From positions 3,430,130 to 3,494,129 of the forward strand of contig OY986966.1 in assembly GCA_963920575.1 (NCBI GenBank): a stretch of 64,000 nt of DNA, given 5' to 3'. The DNA comes from Narthecium ossifragum (taxonomy: Eukaryota > Streptophyta > Magnoliopsida > Dioscoreales > Nartheciaceae). The position numbers and the translations under genes are program-made. Under the pieces are notes generated by a model, which saw only the letters and a program-made list of their open reading frames with translations, made no database searches and was not told the DNA's origin. This document shows positions 37,827 through 47,830 of the stretch, piece by piece (the stretch's first letter is position 1; each line of letters begins with the position of its first letter).

Positions 37827-38100
37827 TTTTATTAGTTGAGCCAAAGGCCCAAAGGTTAAACAGTCATTGAACTACAAAGAAATTTCATAAGGAGGTAAAA
37901 CACCATCATCAAGATCCAGTAAAAATTTAAAAATATTCACCTACAATGTCTAGCGATACCATCCGCCCTAACAACAATCATACACAACACTGCTACAAAA
38001 ACGACAGAGTCCATAAATAACATGATCGTCCAGACTGTTTGTGCCGAGGTCTCCACCTCATGCGGCCAAAACCTGCTACCCACAATAATTAAAGAAAAAT
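37827..38100 (-). repeat. LINE 3'-end-like fragment
   Basis: The T-run and ATTAGTTGAGCCAAAGGCCC at 37830-37850 match the minus-strand 3' terminus of the LINE family (TTGATTAATTGAGCCCGAAGGC at 45425). The adjoining sequence is weakly similar at best to an RNase H end and is heavily decayed. It ends about 270 bp downstream of the WEB-family gene's stop. Confidence 0.35.
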
Positions 38101-38366
38101 CAAAACACGTGAAAAAACTCAATTCCGTGGTTATTAAATTCAAGACAATCATCATATTTATATGCGCATCAAAAAGTCTATCCCAAAGTATTTATAGGCT
38201 GCAAAATTCTAAACACTCTAAGCTTAAATACATTAAATCCACGTCACAATAGTACAAAAGCGACTTCCTAGATTAAAAAGGCATAGCTAAATAGGTAGCT
38301 ATGAAAAAAAAATAAAAAAATCCAGCATACGGAGAAATGAGCCATATATTGATCCATCCGATGCTA

Positions 38367-41300
38367 TCATGGATTAGTAGTGGGCCTCCTCTTCTTGTTT
38401 TTGTTATTTCGCTTGGCCAGCAAAAGTGAGAAACCCACGAACCTAAACTTCTTTCTCTTCCACGAGAACTGCTTGTGGCCAGATGCATCTTCAGTGCTTT
38501 GAGGAGAGACAGTCCCATGCCTTTTGCTAAGCATTTGGCCAAGTGAAACCTTTGGCGTGTCATTTTTCTCAGTTACTCCAGTGCAATAGTCTTCAGGACC
38601 TAACAATTTTCTGCTGAGAATTTGCCCGATAGACAGTGTTGGCACGAGGGCACCCGTTGTTGTACCTTTGGAGCCATCAGAGACCAAACTCAACCCATTC
38701 ACATCAAGCATTCGGGAGTCCCTTCTAACGTGATTTGGGTGACAGTTCTTGAACTTTGTGGAGTTGTGAACAAAACGCTTCTTATGACCATGCTCAGACC
38801 TCCATTTCCGAAGAGCATCTTCAACTGCAAGCTTTCCTCTATTTGCACTATCTACTCTCTTTAGGGCCTCTTCTAGTGCCTTTCTACTGGTTTTGAATTC
38901 CTCTGTTGCTTCTTCTACCTTTGCAAGTAATTCCAGCTTGGACTGGTTTGCTTCATCTACCTCATGGAGGGCTGCTGCGACTTTTTCCCTCGAGATCTCC
39001 TCAGCCTCTTGAGCTTTGCGAGTCAGCATGACATACTCGTCAATCGTGAGTGCCACTGCAGACGAGAACTGGGGATCCACATTTGAGCTGTTGCTACGGG
39101 TTAAAGCTTTAATCTCCGCGAGGGCAATAGCTTCTGCAGCTCTGGCTGCTTCTTCCATCTTCTTCGCTGCAAGCCACCTGATTTCGGCAGTCTTTATGCT
39201 TGCCTTTGTTTGGTCGATCTCTGCAGTCAACTTTGAGACCTCTGATGGGGCAGCTTCTGCCATATTCTTAAACTGCTCGGTCTCAAAACTGAGTTCTCTG
39301 ATCTTATTCGAAATATCCAATGGTGCCTCAGAAGTATTACCTTCAGCACCTTTAACTAATTGCAGCTTTAGAGCCATTTGATTTAGTTCATCTTCCAAGG
39401 ACAATACCTTAGCATTATTTGAAGTTAACTTCTCACGTGTTTTCTCAAGCAAGACTTTTTCTTTCTCTATCTTACTGTTCAGCAATTCAATGGCAGCCCT
39501 GATTCCAGCCAGATCACTTGTGGTCCTGCTCAGATTTGCCTTTGCCTGCTTTAGCTCCATCAAGATCAAACCTGGAGATTGTTTTGCACTTGTATTGGGG
39601 CCTACCAAATCCATGTGGTGCTCGAGGCTTCTTGGAAAATTTTCATCACAATCAGGAACAGGATGCACTTTCATACTATCTGAACCTATTTGCGGAGCTT
39701 TAGGAGCTTCACCAGCCTCTTTCTGTATCTTCACTTTTAAGCTATCCACAATCTTCTTCGTCATCTCTAATTCTTTCAGAACTTCTAGGGTCTCCCTTTC
39801 TTTGACAATAAGGTCCTCCTCTAATTTGGCAGTCTGTACCTCCACTTTCATAACCTCAACTTTTTCACAACAATGATGTTTCTGGAAAGAGAATTAGAGG
39901 CTTTTCAAAGTGCACATACAAAGCCCACGGAAGCAACATGAAAGCATATGCTATCACTAATGTTAACAGATACTTTATTCAAAAGAGAAGAATGGATCCT
40001 AGCTTACAGATTGCATCCTAGTTTAATGTTAAGAACAAAGTAATTGTTAAGTCTTAGTACACCAATAACACACCTAAGATAGTCCATTTCTACAAAGCAA
40101 ATAAGATTACTAGCCATGTCAATCACAATTACCAAGCACTATCAAGGACACCCTTCTAATCCACACAGAATAACTACGTATGGCAAAGAAATCCGGTGCA
40201 ATAGGAATCACTGACAATTCTCAAGTATAGCAGCATATGCCTACAGTAAAGTCTAAGTAGCATAGAACAATGAATTTCTTTGAGAACAAACACAAAAAAC
40301 CAATGTCATATTAATTTAGAAAACCATCAGAGCATTAAAACTCTGCACGTTCAATAGAAACTCCATTGGAAACATAGCTCAACTACGATGCCAGGCTGTA
40401 TACTTTTAAAAAGCATGCAATCCATATGAAAGTGAAAATGTGCAAGCATGGTATATAGCAATTCAAACATCCCAGATTATGCTTCGTACTTCATATACAG
40501 ATCCCTAAGCAATTTTTTAAGCTAAAAAGTATGTGATATAAGTTATGGCTTGCCCAAATCATGTCCAAAGAAATTCAGAATTTTTTTCTAGTTAATACAA
40601 ATACTAACATTGTCAAATCCCATTAATGAAGAATCCAGCATAACATACAAAAATGTCAAAAATGAGTGTTTGTACTCACGTAGCCATTTGGCTCATCTGA
40701 TAATAATAATAAAAAAAGTCAAAAATGAGTGGACAATAGTTAGCTAGCTGATGTAAATATTTCAGAGCAGCTACGGCAGTTCTGGTGATGAAAAGCCAAG
40801 AATCACAGGCCACACTAGCAAGTCAAAGAAATTGGTACAATGCATTTGTGAATTACCTTCTCGAAAATGTGAGTCATAGAAATTTTGATTCGTTAGTTAT
40901 TAAATGTCAAGGATATGCTGCTTAAGTAATTAAAAAAACTGAAATTTGCCAAGAAGATATGATTATATTCCCAAATTTTGCCAAGGACAATAAACATCAG
41001 TGTCGAGATACGTCTACAAGAACATACAAATTTCCACCTTATTGGATCATCACAGGAAGACTAACTGCTAATAGAACTTCTAGATGGCCATCAACATGAC
41101 ATTCAAATAGTTCAAAATACTGGAGGGATGCATATCACATCAAGCATTAAGCTCAAAATACTAACACATAAAGCTTTTTGAACTATTGCTGCAACAAGGT
41201 GCCGGTGAGCAAGTGAGTGACATGTAGGGTAAGCTTTTTGAACTATTGCTGCAACACACCATACACCAAAGCTTTGTGCAAAGATTAAGCCAAAATAGAG

Positions 41301-42377
41301 TTCCTTTATAATTCAAGCTGGGATGATTACTATCCAGATTGCAAAGTGCTCTAGAAGATTTTCGTTAGACCAAAAGGCAAGTAGGGGCACAAACTGATTG
41401 GTTAAGTTGAAACACATAACTAGATAGGGGAGAAGCTGACAAACCAAGATGTGAAAAATGTGAGGATCTTGCAGGATCAAGACTATACACAGACTCAGCA
41501 CTTCAACTTAAAAAATCCATGCGGCAAGCTGCAAGCAAAAAGCAGGGGAGAGTCAAGTAAAGGCAAGACTCTAATGTTGGCATAGGGCGTGCCAGAGCAA
41601 CCGGCAACAACGAATCTACTTGAACTGGCTGGCTGTTTTTTGTAGGGCGCATACTCTGATCCTCTCCTAAGATTCTAGAACTCTCTTTACTGAGGGAGGC
41701 TCCATCTATATCCCTAAAAGTGCTTTGAAGTGCTTCAAACAATCAAACTTAACAGCATCATAATGGGAACTTAAAGAGTCAAAATTAGATATGCAGCATT
41801 GGCAAGCTAGCCATGAGTGAGATGAATCGAACTGGTAAAGCACGACAAATGCTAAAACCGGGAACAAATAAATCCCAAAGTAGCTACAGCCTACAAAGAG
41901 GGTTAAGAAATAAAAAAACCTAATTATCATCCCCAATGTATGGAAAGTACCCCATACCACAAGTGACTGCAACTAAACAGTAAAAAGGTCTAAATGCCCA
42001 CGAAAGGAAACGCATTAAAAATGGACAGTTCAAACGCAGCATTTCAAGATCCGCGTGAAAAGATGGAAACCGTCATACACCAAAATAATGACGACTAGAA
42101 CCCTAAATTAGGAATCCGCTTCAAGAAATCAGTAGAATCTCCACGATAAAGCCGCAGCATTTGGACCAATGGAACAGAAAAAGACGAACAGAGCACGGTC
42201 CAATACCTCAGTGGCGAAGAGTTGCTTGAGCTGCGACTTCCAGACGGCACTGCCACCGAACCGGTCAACAGCCTGCTTCACCGACTCAAACGGAGCCGAG
42301 GTGTCGATCTCCACCCTCGGGTCCCCGCCCGCCAGTAGGGTTCCGGCAACCGCCGGCGCTAGGGTTCCCGTCTCCAT
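38367..42377 (-). CDS. WEB-family (DUF827) coiled-coil protein
   Basis: Two-exon gene of 561 residues: exon 1 42377-42207 and exon 2 39881-38367, with a GT-AG intron of about 2.3 kb in phase 0. Exon 1 contains the family signature EIDTSAPFESVKQAVDRFGG followed by SAVWKSQLKQLF. Exon 2 continues KVEVQTAKLEEDLIVKERET and is almost wholly heptad-like coiled coil to about residue 430, with a basic, low-complexity tail (HGHKKRF, ILSRKLLGPEDYC, SWKRKKFRFVGFSLLLAKRN). WEB proteins include WEB1 and PMI2, which act in light-driven chloroplast movement. This shorter subgroup (At2g40480/At3g51720-like) is not well characterised, so a chloroplast role is only inferred. The ATG at 42377 is used because the frame has no upstream ATG. 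Intron 1 has a ~60-bp duplication at 41168-41258. Confidence 0.9.
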
Positions 42378-42964
42378 CGATGACAAATCCCTTCACCTCC
42401 TCCTACTGCTTCTATAACTCTACTGGGATTAGGGGAACGAGATCGAAGCCCTAGTAGAAAGAGAGATAGTGCTGCCAAAGTAGCACGCGCCGTATGTGGG
42501 AGCGAGAGAGGAGAGGAGGGAGGAAATATATATGGATTTTTTTATTATTTGAAAAGTGGGGTAGGGTTATGGAAGAACACTTGAAGTTGGTGAAAATTAC
42601 GGGAATGGCTTTGGTTCTTGGATTTAGCCGTTGATGGGGAGCGCGAATCACGAGGGGTGGAGAGGACCGCTGCAAGTTGCAACACGTGGGTCACGGTTCG
42701 GAAATAGGCTTGGGGTTTGGAGGATTTACGATCGTGCCACCCAGCGGAGTGCCGTTGGGATAGCCGTACGTTTGGTTTTATGGGAATCGGTGTTTGATAA
42801 TCGCCAACGGTCGAACTTGTTGACCTCCTTTCTTTTCTTACTCGTCTTTTTTTTCTTCTTTTACTTTTTTTTATTTTTCGCTGAAGATTGATGTCTGGCT
42901 ATAATTGCTCCATTTTAATTGCTGACAGAGGGCCAGAGACTCTAATCTATCGTCCGGCCAAAAA
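42378..42964. other. Upstream region of the WEB-family gene
   Basis: Contains the presumed promoter and 5' UTR of the minus-strand WEB gene (including a TATATATTTCC-type stretch near 42528). No coding sequence was recognised. Confidence 0.4.
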
Positions 42965-43184
42965 TAAAATAAAAATTAAATTTTCAATTAGTACTATGTA
43001 GTTTAACCTATATTTTTATATGATTCTTATATTTTAAAAAGTTGCAATACCTACTCTCAAATTTAAAAATATCTCTTATGTGGTCCGCCACGTCACCAAC
43101 CATTAACTGTCGTTCGCGATTTGACAGAAAGTGAGGCCACGTGCGCCGCACGTGACCCAATGCCTCAAGCCGCTGCAGCTTCGT

Positions 43185-43430
43185 CGCCCCCAAGCGGCCA
43201 TCGACCTCCTCGTACTCCGCCACCACCCTCAGCCGCTCCTCCAGCAGCTGCCGCCGCTTCTTCTCCGCCTCGACCCGGGTGGTCAGCTCCATGTACTGCT
43301 GGTTGAGCTCCCGGACGGCGTTGGACTGCCGCTCCTCCTGCCCGCCCTGAGCCCGCCTGCCTGTGAGGAAGCGGTCGATGAGAGGGGTCAGAGCCGGGCT
43401 GCCGAAGGATGCAATGCATACTGACTGTTG
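43185..43430 (-). pseudogene. Captured AGL61/62-type MADS-box fragment
   Basis: The frame reads ASFGSPALTPLIDRFLTG, then SNAVRELNQQYMELTTRVEA and EKKRRQLLEERL. It matches the region just after the MADS domain of type I (M-alpha) proteins such as AGL61/AGL62 (FSFG.P....ID.FL, VRELN..Y..L...LE.EKKR). The DNA-binding MADS domain is missing. It directly follows the DUF617 frame in transcription order but in a different frame, then runs into the terminal inverted repeat. Confidence 0.6.
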
Positions 43431-43435
43431 GTTGG

Positions 43436-44011
43436 TCAAACTTTGAGCAAGTAGATGCTGAGCTCAGGGCCGACATTGCTGTCAGGATTCATCATGTAGA
43501 AGGCTTCGGAGTCTTTGGAGCCCACCACCCTCTCAAACCTGGCTCTCATGTACATCATCTCCCCATCCCCGTCGCCCTCGCTGTCCCCCGCCGGCAGCAC
43601 GCCGGCCCCCATGGACACCGGCTCGACCGCGCTCAGCACCTTCCAGTCCTCGGGGCCGCACTCCCGCCTCGCCGCGTACCCACACTTCTTCCCGTTGCAG
43701 AAGGCGCGCAAAAGCGGCTCCTCCAGGAGCTTCTGGTCTCGGACGGAGCCGGAGCCGGAGCTCCGCCGCTCGCACTCCAACGCGATTCGCACCAGCCCCG
43801 ACGCCATCTCCCTCACCAGCGCGCTGGTCGGGGTCGCCAGCTCGATGAGCGCCGCCGGGCACGCGCAGGGGTCGCCCTGGAAGGCGAAGTGGACGTGGCC
43901 CCGGCGGCGCCCGAAGAGCGTGTCGATCACCTTCATCCCGAGACTCGGCGACCGGTTTCTCCTGGAGGAGATAGCCGACGCAAGGACCGACCGGAACCTT
44001 GAGACGGCCAT
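43436..44011 (-). pseudogene. Captured DUF617 / MIZ1-like domain, open frame
   Basis: An uninterrupted 191-codon frame reads PSLGMKVIDTLFGRRRGHVH, FAFQGDPCACPAALIELATP, TSALVREMASGLVRIALECE, GYAARRECGPEDWKVLSAVE, PVSMGAGVLPAG, MMYMRARFERVVGSKDSEAF, YMMNPD and GPELSIYLLKV. This covers most of the DUF617 domain of plant MIZU-KUSSEI1-like proteins, whose founder is needed for root hydrotropism. The N-terminus of a normal MIZ1-like protein is replaced by TIR-derived sequence. Since it lies between MULE inverted repeats beside another gene's fragment, I treat it as captured. The open frame could still be expressed as a chimeric protein. Confidence 0.75.
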
Positions 44012-44248
44012 CGAGCTCTTGCGGCCGGCGGAGCTGCAGCGGCTTGAGGCATTGGGTCACGTGTGGAGCACGTGGCTCCACTTTCCCTTAGATCGCGGAC
44101 GGTAGCTAACGGTTGGTGACGTGGCGGACCACATAAGAGATATTCTTAAATTTGAGGGTCTGTATTGCAACTTTTTGAAATATAAGGACCACATAAAAAT
44201 ATAGATCAAACTACATGGTATTAATTGAAAATTTAGCCTAAAATAAAA

Positions 44249-44426
44249 GGAGATCTATAAGTCAATCTAATTCTAAGTTTGCTGTTGGATATGAACCTTA
44301 TAAGGAGCAAAAACGGTTACAAATCGTTTCCCTTCTATTAGTTGATTTACATGTATATTTTCCTAAGTTAACTTTGTATATTTTTATCATATTCCCTAGG
44401 TTAGTTTTAAATATACATCCCTATCT
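44249..44426. other. Short AT-rich spacer
   Basis: No feature recognised between the Pack-MULE and the Helitron-like repeats. Confidence 0.4.
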
Positions 44427-44823
44427 ACCTTATAAGATAGAATGACAGTTACTTTTATGACTCATCATCTGAGTCATAAACTTATACACACATGGCATAA
44501 AATTATAATTAAATAAAAAAAAGAGGATAGTGGGCTGATGTGGCGTAAGTTATTGTAAAGATAATGGGGGCGGAAGTTAGCCGTGCCAGGTGGTACGGCC
44601 CCACCACCTAGTACCTTATAAGATCCAAGAGTAGTTACTTTTATGACTCATCATCTGAGTCATAAATTTATATACATATGGCATACACGTGACATACACG
44701 TGGTATAAAATTATAATTAAATAAAGAAAAATAAAGGATAGTGGGCTGATGCGGCGTAAGTTATAATAGAGATAGTGGGGGCGAACAGTTAGCCGTGTCA
44801 GGTGGCACGGGCCAACCACCTAG
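44427..44823 (+). mobile_element. Two tandem Helitron-like elements
   Basis: Two head-to-tail units (44427-44611, 44613-44823) share ACCTTATAAGAT at the start, GTTACTTTTATGACTCATCA with CTGAGTCATAAA, and GGATAGTGGGCTGATG. Each ends with a GC-rich hairpin (GCCGTGCC..GGTACGGC; GCCGTG..CACGGGC) followed after 8-10 bases by CTAG and then T. A hairpin close to a CTRR end with insertion before T is the 3' signature of Helitrons. They carry no genes and are non-autonomous at most. Confidence 0.55.
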
Positions 44824-45055
44824 TGGATATTATAAGAGGCAAATGCTACATCGGGTGGTGGAGAAAGCCCATATGGGTTTATATCTTAAGGTGGAGAGGG
44901 AGGGAGAGAGGATTCAGTTCCGTCAGTTTGATTGGCATGAATCAATATGCATCGTACCACGTGATGTATCTTTCATGATGATCTTGTGTTTGGTTCACCA
45001 ACTAATGCATCCATTGTACAATATATTTTTTAGATCAAATCGAGCATCGTATGAA

Positions 45056-45255
45056 NNNNNNNNNNNNNNNNNNNNNNNNNNNNNNNNNNNNNNNNNNNNN
45101 NNNNNNNNNNNNNNNNNNNNNNNNNNNNNNNNNNNNNNNNNNNNNNNNNNNNNNNNNNNNNNNNNNNNNNNNNNNNNNNNNNNNNNNNNNNNNNNNNNNN
45201 NNNNNNNNNNNNNNNNNNNNNNNNNNNNNNNNNNNNNNNNNNNNNNNNNNNNNNN
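45056..45255. other. Assembly gap (200 N)
   Basis: A run of exactly 200 N, probably a gap placeholder of unknown true size. Open frames across it are meaningless. Confidence 1.
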
Positions 45256-45264
45256 AGTCATACA

Positions 45265-45421
45265 TGCCCTGGGTGGTTGATTAGGGAGTAGTGGGTGGGT
45301 GGGTGGTTACCCGTGCCAGGTGGCACGGGTTCCCACTAGTGTGTATATATATATATAGAGAGAGAGAGGCACGGTTGTTGTTTAAAATAAATCGTGACAT
45401 GGGACGAGCCCCCACCTAGTC
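45265..45421 (+). mobile_element. Helitron-like 3' end and adjoining copy
   Basis: GGGTGGTTACCCGTGCCAGG followed by TGGCACGGG and CCCACTAGT (45301-45340) repeats the hairpin-plus-CTAG-T ending of the units at 44427-44823. A second weaker ending GAGCCCCCACCTAGT closes at 45420. A (TA)n/(GA)n tract lies between. The 5' part is lost in the assembly gap. Confidence 0.45.
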
Positions 45422-47601
45422 TTTTTGATTAATTGAGCCCGAAGGCTAAAAACTCTGCAAGGGGTTACAAAGCAGGAGTAACTGGAAGGCCCGGGACATA
45501 CCCTGCGGCCTCCCTTACATTGCCCAATTGAAACCAAAGGTTAAGCGCCTCACGAGCTAGCCAATCAGCGTGAGTGTTCTCTTCTCGGGGGATGTAGGAG
45601 ACCCGGAATTCAGCCACGTTGCGACTCCTCCACCATATCTCTTGCACCAATTCTCTACAATCATCTATTAACGGCATTCCACCTTCTATCATTCTCACGG
45701 CTTGCATAGAGTCACTTTCAACAGCTACACGTCTGAGGCCTTGCTGCGCGGCATGGGTTGTGGCTGCAAGAATAGCTCGTAACTCTCCAACAAGGACGGA
45801 ACTGCTTTCACTGACGCTGCTCTCAGACCAGCAGATCAGGTCTTCCTCGTCTATGCAAGCAACACCCAGACCAGCCATACCAGAGGACTGATCAAAAGAA
45901 GCGTCAATTTGAAATTTCAAGCCATGCGCTTCAGTTGCGATTTCACTTCGTCTGCTCCGCTTGGCCAGCTCAATATATTCTCTTGATTGCCACTTAATCA
46001 GGCGTGCAATCTCTAGTTCTTCCAATCCCACGCTCTCCGCCACCACTTTGCATCTATCTTTCCAGAGCCACCACGCTCCATAGGCCAGCAAGGAGGTCGA
46101 CTGGGTGATTCCATCAGAGCTCCGGCGTCTACAGAGAAGATTTATGAAGTTGTCCATGGTGAGGCTGCTGTGGTTGACACAGGTGCCAGTAAGCACCATG
46201 CTCCAAACTTCCTGGGCAAACCTGCATTCAAAGAACAAGTGATCGATGGTTTCTTCCGCAAGGTTGCAGCGAGGGCAGAGGTTGCTCAAGGTAAGGCAGA
46301 GGGACCACAGTGCTGAATTAGTTGGCAACTTCCCGTGGAGGAGCTTCCACATAAACAAACGAGGTCGTGGTCCTGCTGGTGCTTGCCAAACACTCTTCCA
46401 AAGGTGGATGTGTTGCCCATCGCATCGATTGCCATCCTGTTGCTCGAGCATCTGGTAAGCTGAAGCTGCGGAGACCACACCGCTCTTGTTCCAAGTCCAT
46501 CTGGGACGGAGATTCGCGTTGTTGGGAGGTAGGGGGTTGGAGAGAAGCTTTTGTATCATTGCCGGATGGAAGAGGGAGTGGAGCTTGCTCAAATTCCAGC
46601 ATCCATCCTCAGAGAACAAATCCTGAACTTTCACCCGATCCATCTCCTCATTGACCGTCACAAGGCAGGGGAATGAAACCAAAGGGCCATCCCCTGTCCA
46701 CCAGTCATGAAGCACGCTCGCCTGACAGGCCGTGCTGGGCTCCCATATGAGGTGCATGCGGAGAATGTCAGCCGCCCTGCATATGGACCTCCAAAGAGGG
46801 GAGACAGGGGACGAGCCTTTGAGACGAGGAAGGACACCAGTTGCTCTGTATTTGACACGACAAATGATCGTCCAGATACTATCTTGCGCATCTAGGAATC
46901 TGGCTACGCGTTTCATGCGCTGCGCCGTCTGCCACCACTTCATATTCTTGAATCCCAAACCTCCTTCCAGTTTGTGGCGACAGACTGTGTCCCAAGCAAT
47001 GTTGGAGAGGCCACCTCTCTTACCCAGCCATAAAAAATTCCGAGCCATCATGGTAATCTTGCTGAGGATGGTGACCGGTGTAGAGATTGAAGACATCACG
47101 TAGACCGGCATGGCCTGCAGCACCGATTGAATGAGAACTACTCTCCCCGCCGCCGCCTTAACCGGGCATCTCCAGCTTGTTAGACGTTGCTGGACCGCAT
47201 CGAGTAAGAAGGAGAAATCCTTTACGTGTATCATGCGCGAATCCAATGGGACTCCAAGGTATCTCCAAGGCTCCATCTTCCTGGGGAATCCGAGCAGGTG
47301 GGAAAGAATAGTTCTTCGTCGGGTGGAGGTGGAAGGAGAGAATTTGATGCTAGATTTGTCTGGATTAATCTCAAGGCCAGATAGCTTCCGATACCTATTC
47401 AAGATATTGATGAGCTTCTTCGCCTCCACGCGTTTGGCGGTGGTCACAAAAAGACAGTCGTCGGCGTAGAGGAGGTGGCTGATCGGTGTTGTTAGTCCCT
47501 AATAGTTCACCCCTTCAAGAGCAATGAGCGGAACCTTGGCAAGCCTCGTGAGGACTTCCTGCGCAAGGATGAAAATATAAGCTGATAAGGGATCGCCTCG
47601 T
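45421..47601 (-). mobile_element. 5'-truncated L1-like LINE with target duplication
   Basis: The element runs on the minus strand from mid-RT (GDPLSAYIFILAQEVL at about 47575) to a 3' tail GCCTTCGGGCTCAATTAATC. The flanks GAGCCCCCACCTAGTC (45406-45421) and GAGCCCACGCCTAGTC (47602-47617) are 14/16 alike, a good LINE target duplication, and lie at a Helitron-like 3' end. The long intact frame shows a fairly young insertion. Confidence 0.85.
45465..47447 (-). pseudogene. LINE ORF2 C-terminal part, 660 codons open
   Basis: Just upstream of this Met, in the same frame and after one TAG near 47502, is the RT catalytic box HLLYADDCLFV (about 47465). The open part contains the RT thumb (GLEINPDKSSIKFSPS, PWRYLGVPLDSRM), the zf-RVT domain (LWKSVWQAPAGPRPRLFMWK, LLHGKLPT, CPRCNLAEETIDHLFFEC) and an RNase H (FQIDASFDQSSGMAGLGVAC, VGELRAILAA, VESDSMQAV, ENTHADWLAREAL) with its acidic residues. 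It cannot retrotranspose because the endonuclease and RT fingers are missing. Confidence 0.9.
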
Positions 47602-47617
47602 GAGCCCACGCCTAGTC

Positions 47618-47830
47618 GATCTTATAAAAGGCAGTGGAAAAAGAGCAAATCTATTTTAGACTATTGACATTCGTTTAATCAAAGATCCAAGAGTGGAGAA
47701 CCAAAAAAAATACGAAGATAACTGGAAAACAGTAATTGAAAGAGACATGGATAGCTAAAGACGTGCAAGGTGGCACGGCCCACACTAATCAATCTTATAA
47801 GAGATGGTGGACAGAGATTAACTTTATATC
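47618..47830 (+). mobile_element. Helitron-like segment
   Basis: TCTTATAAAAGG at 47620 and TCTTATAAGAGA at 47792 resemble Helitron 5' ends that begin TC. Between them GACGTGCAAGGTGGCACGGC followed by CACACTAAT (47760-47789) matches the hairpin plus CTRR-T 3' pattern, here CTAA. It probably continues the series interrupted by the LINE. Confidence 0.4.

Larger units (their letters stand above)
42975..44238. mobile_element. Pack-MULE with two captured gene fragments
   Basis: Long terminal inverted repeats of about 190-230 bp: the left (AAATTTTCAATTAGTACTAT, AAAAGTTGCAATAC, TCTCTTATGTGGTCCGCCAC, GTCACCAACC, TGACCCAATGCCTCAAGCCG) is mirrored on the right (44040-44238) with about 85% identity. A 10-bp direct repeat TAAAATAAAA flanks it (42965-42974 and 44239-44248), close to the 9 bp of MULEs but AT-rich. 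The GC-rich interior carries a DUF617 fragment and a type I MADS fragment, both on the minus strand. No transposase is present. Confidence 0.8.

Noticed and set aside
42129..42386. WEB exon 1 start at 42386
   Set aside because: The codon there is TTG; the first ATG in frame is at 42377, giving METGTLAP.
44795..45284. Open frames spanning the N run
   Set aside because: They consist largely of unknown bases; the gap size is arbitrary.
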